NCBI GenBank assembly: GCA_013811855.1
Contig: JACCUL010000386.1
Location: 1-7,514 of the forward strand
DNA length: 7,514 nt
Reading direction: 5' to 3'
DNA from: Acidimicrobiia bacterium
Lineage (GTDB): Bacteria > Actinomycetota > Acidimicrobiia > Acidimicrobiales > Ilumatobacteraceae
The notes beneath the pieces were generated by a model. The model worked only from the letters and a program-made list of their open reading frames with translations, was not told where the DNA came from and searched no databases. Below, one piece after another: positions 4,082 through 7,514 of the stretch. The position numbers were made by a program, and so were the translations under genes. Each line of letters starts with the position of its first letter. The first letter of the stretch is position 1.

Positions 4082-6256
4082 ATGAGCACGGACCGCGACA
4101 AGGCGCTGGAGATGGCGCTGGCCCAGATCGACAAGCAGTACGGCAAGGGCTCCATCATGCGGATGGGGGAGAAGGGGTCGATGACGATCGAGTCGGTGCC
4201 CACGGGCGCCCTCTCGCTGGACCTGGCCCTCGGCGTCGGCGGCCTGCCCCGCGGCCGGGTCACCGAGATCTTCGGTCCGGAGTCGTCGGGCAAGTCCACC
4301 CTCGCCATGCACGTGGTGGCCGAGGCCCAGCGCAACGGCGGGGTGTGCGCCTACATCGACGCCGAGCACGCCATGGAGCCGGTCTACGCCAAGGCCATCG
4401 GCGTCGACATCGACCAACTGCTGATCTCCCAGCCGGACACGGGGGAGCAGGCGCTGGAGATCGCCGACATGCTCGTGCGCTCGGGCGCGCTGGACGTGGT
4501 CGTCATCGACTCGGTCGCCGCCCTGACGCCCCGGGCCGAGATCGAGGGCGAGATGGGCGACACCCACGTCGGCCTGCAGGCCCGCCTCATGAGCCAGGCG
4601 CTGCGCAAGCTGACCGCCAACCTCAACAAGACCAAGACCATCGCCATCTTCATCAACCAGCTCCGGGAGAAGATCGGCGTCCTCTTCGGCTGCTTCAGCT
4701 ATGGCACCCGGGTGACCCTGGCCGACGGCACCCAGGAGATGATCGGCACGATCGTCAACCAGCAGCTGCCGGTCGAGGTGCTCTCCTACGATCTCGAGCG
4801 CAACGAGCTGGTCGCCAAGCCGGTGACCAACTGGTTCGACAACGGCGTCACCGAACGGTTCCTGCAGTTCACCGTCGCTCGTTCTGGCCGTGGGCGGGCC
4901 TCGTTCGCGGCGACGGAGAACCACCTGATCTCGACGCCCGGAGGGTGGCGGCCGGCCGGCGAGCTCGTCGTCGGTGATCGGGTGCTCCAAGCGACACCGC
5001 AGTTGCTCAGCGAGCAGCAGTGGCAGGTCGTGCTCGGCGGACTGATGGGCGACGGTGCCTTGTCGTGGACCCGCAATCAGTCGAGCGCACGATTCCGCTG
5101 GGGGCACGGCGTCCGCCAAGCCGAGTACGGCGACTGGAAGGCGTCGCTCTTCGCCAACGTCGGGGTGAGCCGCTCGACCAACGCCAAGGGCGCCGTGTTC
5201 CACGACATGCGGCCGCTGTCCGAGTTGGCCGAGCTGCGAGCCGCCGTGTACATCGGCGGCAAGAAGGTGCTCAGCGACGACTACCTCAAGCAGCTCACCC
5301 CGCTGTCGCTCGCCGTCTGGTACATGGATGACGGCACGTTCGCCAACCGATCGAAGGGGCTGCAGCAGCGCACCCGCGACGTCAGCGGACGCTCCGAGAT
5401 CTGCGTCGCCGCCTTCGACCAGTGCTCCCAACGGCGCTTGCGGGACCACTTGGCCGATACGTGGGGCATCGAAGCACGCCTGTCGGAGAAGGGCGCCCGC
5501 CGCGTCCCGTTCCTGATCTTCGCCAAGGACGAGACGGCCAAACTGCACGCGCTGATCGCGTCGTTCGTCCACCCGTCGATGGCGTACAAGCTGCTGCCGC
5601 GCTACCACGGGCGCTTCGCTGTCGAGCCGGTCTTCGCCCCACCTCGTCAGGCCCTCATGCCGATGCCGATCACCCGGATCACGGTCAAGCCGCCGACGCG
5701 CAGCATGCACCGGTTCGACCTCGAGGTGGGCGGGACGCACACCTATTTCGTCGACGGTGTGATGGTGCACAACTCACCTGAGACCACCCCCGGCGGCCGG
5801 GCGCTGAAGTTCTACTCGTCGATCCGGCTCGACATCCGCCGCATCGAGTCGTTGAAGGACGGGCCCGAGGTCGTCGGCAACCGTACCCGCGTGAAGGTGG
5901 TGAAGAATAAATGTTCGCCCCCCTTCCGCCAAGCGGAGTTTGACATTATGTATGGCAAGGGGATCAGCCGGGAGGGGTCGTTGATCGACCTGTCGGTCGA
6001 CCTCGGGATCGTCAAGAAGTCGGGGGCGTGGTTCACCTACGAGGGTGAGCAGCTCGGCCAGGGCCGGGAGAACGCCAAGACGTTCCTGGCCGAGAACCCC
6101 GAGATCATGGTCGAGATCAGCGACCGGGTGCTCGTGGCCGCCGGTTTGAAGCCGAGCGAGGGGGACGCGGCCGCCGAGGTCGCCGCCGATGACGACGAGG
6201 CCGCCGTCGGAACGGTGCTCGGAACCGAGCACGCAGAGCACGCAGAGCTCGACTGA
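4082..6256 (+). CDS. recA: RecA recombinase precursor with in-frame intein
   Basis: The 724-residue precursor comprises an N-extein (1-203), an intein (204-564) and a C-extein (565-724). Splicing would leave a 363-residue RecA of normal length. RecA forms ATP-dependent filaments on single-stranded DNA, drives strand exchange, and triggers LexA cleavage. Visible motifs are Walker A GPESSGKST (65-73), Walker B VVVIDS with Asp143, INQLREKIG, and the L2 DNA-binding loop split by the intein between Gly203 and Ser565 (LFG / SPETTPGG). The C-extein has KVVKNKCSPPF (606-615), DIMYGKGISREG (621-632) and an Asp/Glu-rich tail of about 30 residues, which in other RecAs moderates DNA binding. GAAAGG precedes ATG 4082 and a LexA box controls it. 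Codons for 608-625 are unusually A/T-ended. A VOC gene follows after 11 nt; recX is not adjacent. Confidence 0.98.
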   Translation: MSTDRDKALEMALAQIDKQYGKGSIMRMGEKGSMTIESVPTGALSLDLALGVGGLPRGRVTEIFGPESSGKSTLAMHVVAEAQRNGGVCAYIDAEHAMEPVYAKAIGVDIDQLLISQPDTGEQALEIADMLVRSGALDVVVIDSVAALTPRAEIEGEMGDTHVGLQARLMSQALRKLTANLNKTKTIAIFINQLREKIGVLFGCFSYGTRVTLADGTQEMIGTIVNQQLPVEVLSYDLERNELVAKPVTNWFDNGVTERFLQFTVARSGRGRASFAATENHLISTPGGWRPAGELVVGDRVLQATPQLLSEQQWQVVLGGLMGDGALSWTRNQSSARFRWGHGVRQAEYGDWKASLFANVGVSRSTNAKGAVFHDMRPLSELAELRAAVYIGGKKVLSDDYLKQLTPLSLAVWYMDDGTFANRSKGLQQRTRDVSGRSEICVAAFDQCSQRRLRDHLADTWGIEARLSEKGARRVPFLIFAKDETAKLHALIASFVHPSMAYKLLPRYHGRFAVEPVFAPPRQALMPMPITRITVKPPTRSMHRFDLEVGGTHTYFVDGVMVHNSPETTPGGRALKFYSSIRLDIRRIESLKDGPEVVGNRTRVKVVKNKCSPPFRQAEFDIMYGKGISREGSLIDLSVDLGIVKKSGAWFTYEGEQLGQGRENAKTFLAENPEIMVEISDRVLVAAGLKPSEGDAAAEVAADDDEAAVGTVLGTEHAEHAELD
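4691..5773 (+). mobile_element. RecA intein with LAGLIDADG homing endonuclease (M. leprae RecA-type site)
   Basis: This 361-residue protein intron excises itself and ligates the exteins. Block A starts with Cys204 (CFSYGTRVTL). Block B holds ATENHLISTPGGW with the TxxH pair Thr278/His281. The two endonuclease motifs are LGGLMGDGA (318-326) and LAVWYMDDGTF (410-420), both keeping their acidic residues. Block F is MHRFDLEVGGTHTYFVDGV and block G is MVHN, with His563-Asn564 followed by Ser565 as the +1 nucleophile. All splicing residues and both endonuclease motifs look intact. From memory, insertion site, length and sequence (VTLADG, LSYD, GWRPAGEL, KPPTRSM) closely resemble the M. leprae RecA intein, not the M. 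tuberculosis one. The intein uses more A/T-ending codons than the exteins, consistent with transfer. Confidence 0.97.
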
Positions 6257-6267
6257 TCCGGTCCCGC

Positions 6268-6714
6268 ATGGCGATTCCCAACCGCCTCACGTTCGTCACG
6301 CTCGGCGTGGCCGACGTCGCTCGGGCCACGGCCTTCTACGAGGCGCTCGGCTGGCGACCGGCCGGTGCCTCTCAGGAGGGCGAGGTCACGTTCATCAACA
6401 CTGTCGGACCGATCCTGGCGTTGTTCGGCTGGCAGGCGCTGGCCGACGATGCCGGGGTCGCCGCCGACCGGCCCGCCGACGATCGCTCGTTCCGGGGGTC
6501 GGCGCTGGCGATCAACCTCGGATCACCCGACGAGGTGGACGCTGCCGTTTTCGACTGGGAGGCGGCCGGCGGCGCGGTCGTCAAGGCCGCGCACGAGACT
6601 TCGTGGGGCGGTTACAACGCCTACGTCGCCGATGTCGACGGCCACCTGTGGGAGATCGCCCACAACCCGCACTTCCCGACGGACCTCGACGGCCGGGTGC
6701 TGGCCCCCGACTGA
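6268..6714 (+). CDS. VOC superfamily (glyoxalase/bleomycin-resistance-like) protein
   Basis: The 148-residue protein carries the paired beta-alpha-beta modules of the vicinal oxygen chelate fold. The first module is TLGVADVARATAFYEALGWRP (about 11-31). The second ends in GGYNAYVADVDGHLWEIAHNP (about 112-132), where the Glu in LWEIAHNP occupies the usual metal-ligand position. The usual N-terminal metal ligand of glyoxalase I, a His or Glu in the first strand, is not obvious in RLTFVTLGV, so metal dependence and substrate are uncertain. Members include lactoylglutathione lyases, dioxygenases and antibiotic-binding proteins; none can be chosen here. ATG 6268 lies 11 nt after the recA stop with no clear ribosome binding site, so it is probably co-transcribed and may be induced with recA. 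Confidence 0.9.
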   Translation: MAIPNRLTFVTLGVADVARATAFYEALGWRPAGASQEGEVTFINTVGPILALFGWQALADDAGVAADRPADDRSFRGSALAINLGSPDEVDAAVFDWEAAGGAVVKAAHETSWGGYNAYVADVDGHLWEIAHNPHFPTDLDGRVLAPD

Positions 6715-6717
6715 CAA

Positions 6718-6729
6718 CGCCCCGGGGCG
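6718..6729. repeat. GC-only palindrome between convergent genes
   Basis: CGCCCCGGGGCG is a perfect 12-bp palindrome lying 3 nt after the VOC stop and 9 nt before the end of the opposing membrane-protein gene. As RNA it could form only a short stem around a 4-nt loop. A weak bidirectional terminator or simple GC-rich spacer are both possible. Confidence 0.3.
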
Positions 6730-6738
6730 CAGGTCGGC

Positions 6739-7164
6739 TCAGGCCGCGCCGGGCTTGAAGACCATCAGGAACAGCACGACGACCATCACCAGGTGGGTGA
6801 CGCCGATCCCGGCGGCCATGCGGCGGCGGGCGGTCTCGCCGCTGTCGACGAGCGCCGGTCGGATCAGGAACCAGCTCACGACCACGAGGATGACCCAGCC
6901 GAGCAGCGACAGCACGATCCACGTGTCGCTCATCTCGATGGCGCTGTCGGACAGCCCGACCAGGCCCATACCGAGCACGCCCGCCAGCGCCAGCGCCGGC
7001 AGCACGATCCTGATGTGCAGGGCCGCCAGCGTCGCCGAGGCGCCGGCGCGCTGCAGCGACGGGTAGATGAACAACGGCCCGAAGGCGACGATCGCGGCGA
7101 GCACGTGGAGCACCCCGAGAATCCGGTAGCCGGTCGAGATGTCGAGGATGGCGAGGGTCGGCAC
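6739..7164 (-). CDS. Small four-helix membrane protein, DUF2269-like
   Basis: The 141-residue product is almost entirely hydrophobic, with four predicted helices: about 12-35 (GYRILGVLHVLAAIVAFGPL), 51-70 (IRIVLPALALAGVLGMGLVG), 81-104 (TWIVLSLLGWVILVVVSWFL) and 117-138 (GIGVTHLVMVVVLFLMVFK). The LHVLAAIVAFGPLF pattern in the first helix resembles DUF2269 and related predicted integral membrane proteins, whose function is unknown. The family assignment is from memory of motifs and is moderate at best. The start is GTG 7164, supported by a TANNNT box 8 nt upstream and no Shine-Dalgarno sequence. It is divergent from the tryptophan dioxygenase gene and convergent with the VOC gene. Confidence 0.75.
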   Translation of the reverse strand: MPTLAILDISTGYRILGVLHVLAAIVAFGPLFIYPSLQRAGASATLAALHIRIVLPALALAGVLGMGLVGLSDSAIEMSDTWIVLSLLGWVILVVVSWFLIRPALVDSGETARRRMAAGIGVTHLVMVVVLFLMVFKPGAA

Positions 7165-7172
7165 GGGGCGGC

Positions 7173-7178
7173 ACGTTA
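7173..7178 (-). promoter_or_regulatory. -10 box for a leaderless DUF2269-like transcript
   Basis: On the minus strand TAACGT fits TANNNT and ends 8 nt before GTG 7164, so the transcript would begin at or next to the start codon. Confidence 0.45.
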
Positions 7179-7217
7179 CCGACGAGCCGGGCGCCGGCCC
7201 GTGAAGCGAGGCGTCGC

Positions 7218-7223
7218 TACCAT
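7218..7223 (+). promoter_or_regulatory. -10 box for a leaderless tryptophan dioxygenase transcript
   Basis: TACCAT fits TANNNT and ends 8 nt before GTG 7232. No ribosome binding site is present in the intervening GC-rich bases. The 67-bp divergent spacer thus holds one such box for each of its two genes. Confidence 0.45.
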
Positions 7224-7231
7224 CGCCCGCG

Positions 7232-7514
7232 GTGACGGAGCCCGACCACCCGGCGGTGACCTACGCGTCGTACCTGGCGCTCGAGGAGATCCTCGGCGCC
7301 CAGCGGCCCCGGTCGGAGGAGCACGACGAGCTGCTGTTCATCGTCATCCACCAGGTCTACGAGCTCTGGTTCAAACAGATCCTCCACGAGGTCGGCCACG
7401 CCCAGGCGCAGCTCGAGGGCGGAACCACAGCCGGCTCACTGCACACCCTCCGGCGGATCCTCACCATCCTCAAGCTCCTCGTGGCCCAGATCGACGTGCT
7501 GGAGACGATGACGC
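7232..7514 (+). CDS. kynA: Tryptophan 2,3-dioxygenase, N-terminal part (cut by window end)
   Basis: The first 94 residues, starting at GTG 7232, are open to the window end. TYASYLALEEILGAQRP (10-26) and HDELLFIVIHQVYELWFKQI (31-50) are hallmark tryptophan 2,3-dioxygenase sequences. His40 aligns with the active-site His of bacterial TDO (His55 in the Xanthomonas enzyme). LHTLRRILTILKLLVAQIDV (70-89) and LETMT (90-94) follow as in the family. This cytosolic heme enzyme opens the tryptophan indole ring to N-formylkynurenine, the first step of the kynurenine pathway. Kynurenine formamidase and kynureninase genes often lie nearby, but nothing past 7514 can be seen. The GTG start rests on the TACCAT box 8 nt upstream and the fit to family N-termini. 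Length and completeness cannot be judged. Confidence 0.95.
   Translation, partial: MTEPDHPAVTYASYLALEEILGAQRPRSEEHDELLFIVIHQVYELWFKQILHEVGHAQAQLEGGTTAGSLHTLRRILTILKLLVAQIDVLETMT

Noticed and set aside
3950..5770. A 606-codon open frame on the minus strand opposite recA
   Set aside because: Same GC-driven artefact; the sequence is low-complexity His/Arg/Gly/Leu/Asp-rich and lies fully antisense to recA and its intein.
1..7514. CRISPR array, insertion sequence, attachment site or prophage
   Set aside because: No repeat-spacer pattern, no transposase or integrase, no terminal inverted repeats and no duplicated tRNA 3' end were seen by eye.

Overview
The window looks like chromosomal DNA from a high-GC actinobacterium. 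The class Acidimicrobiia (Ilumatobacter-like) is my best guess. This is an inference from the strong G/C bias at third codon positions, many GTG starts, TANNNT -10 boxes lying 7-8 nt before start codons, an actinobacterial/Bacillus-type LexA box, and the character of the RecA and membrane proteins. No rRNA or other decisive marker is present.

Layout. Positions 1-248 hold no gene I can recognise. From about 249 to 658 there is a frameshifted remnant of a very-short-patch-repair (Vsr) endonuclease. The 659-819 gap holds only a strong GC-rich hairpin. Two tRNA genes follow on the minus strand: tRNA-Lys(CTT) at 820-894 and tRNA-His(GTG) at 972-1050, both with an encoded CCA end. A glutamate-1-semialdehyde aminomutase-like PLP enzyme (1235-2620, +) converges on a four-helix membrane protein of unknown function (2633-3445, -). 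That gene is divergent from a small DUF983-type zinc-ribbon membrane protein (3504-3914, +).

The centrepiece is recA (4082-6256, +). It sits behind a LexA-box promoter and carries a 361-residue in-frame intein with an apparently intact LAGLIDADG homing endonuclease. The intein lies in the L2 DNA-binding loop, at the same site as the Mycobacterium leprae RecA intein. A VOC/glyoxalase-like gene (6268-6714, +) begins 11 nt after recA, and no recX is visible. It converges on a small four-helix membrane protein (6739-7164, -, DUF2269-like). That gene is divergent from a tryptophan 2,3-dioxygenase gene (7232 onward, +) cut off by the window end.

How the genes fit together. This is mostly a set of independent housekeeping transcripts and not one pathway. 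The mobile or decaying components are the intein and the broken vsr. The least expected signal is a short island of A/T-ending codons in recA. It falls exactly where M. tuberculosis RecA carries its different intein, and this RecA has no intein there. It could be a footprint of earlier homing or gene conversion.
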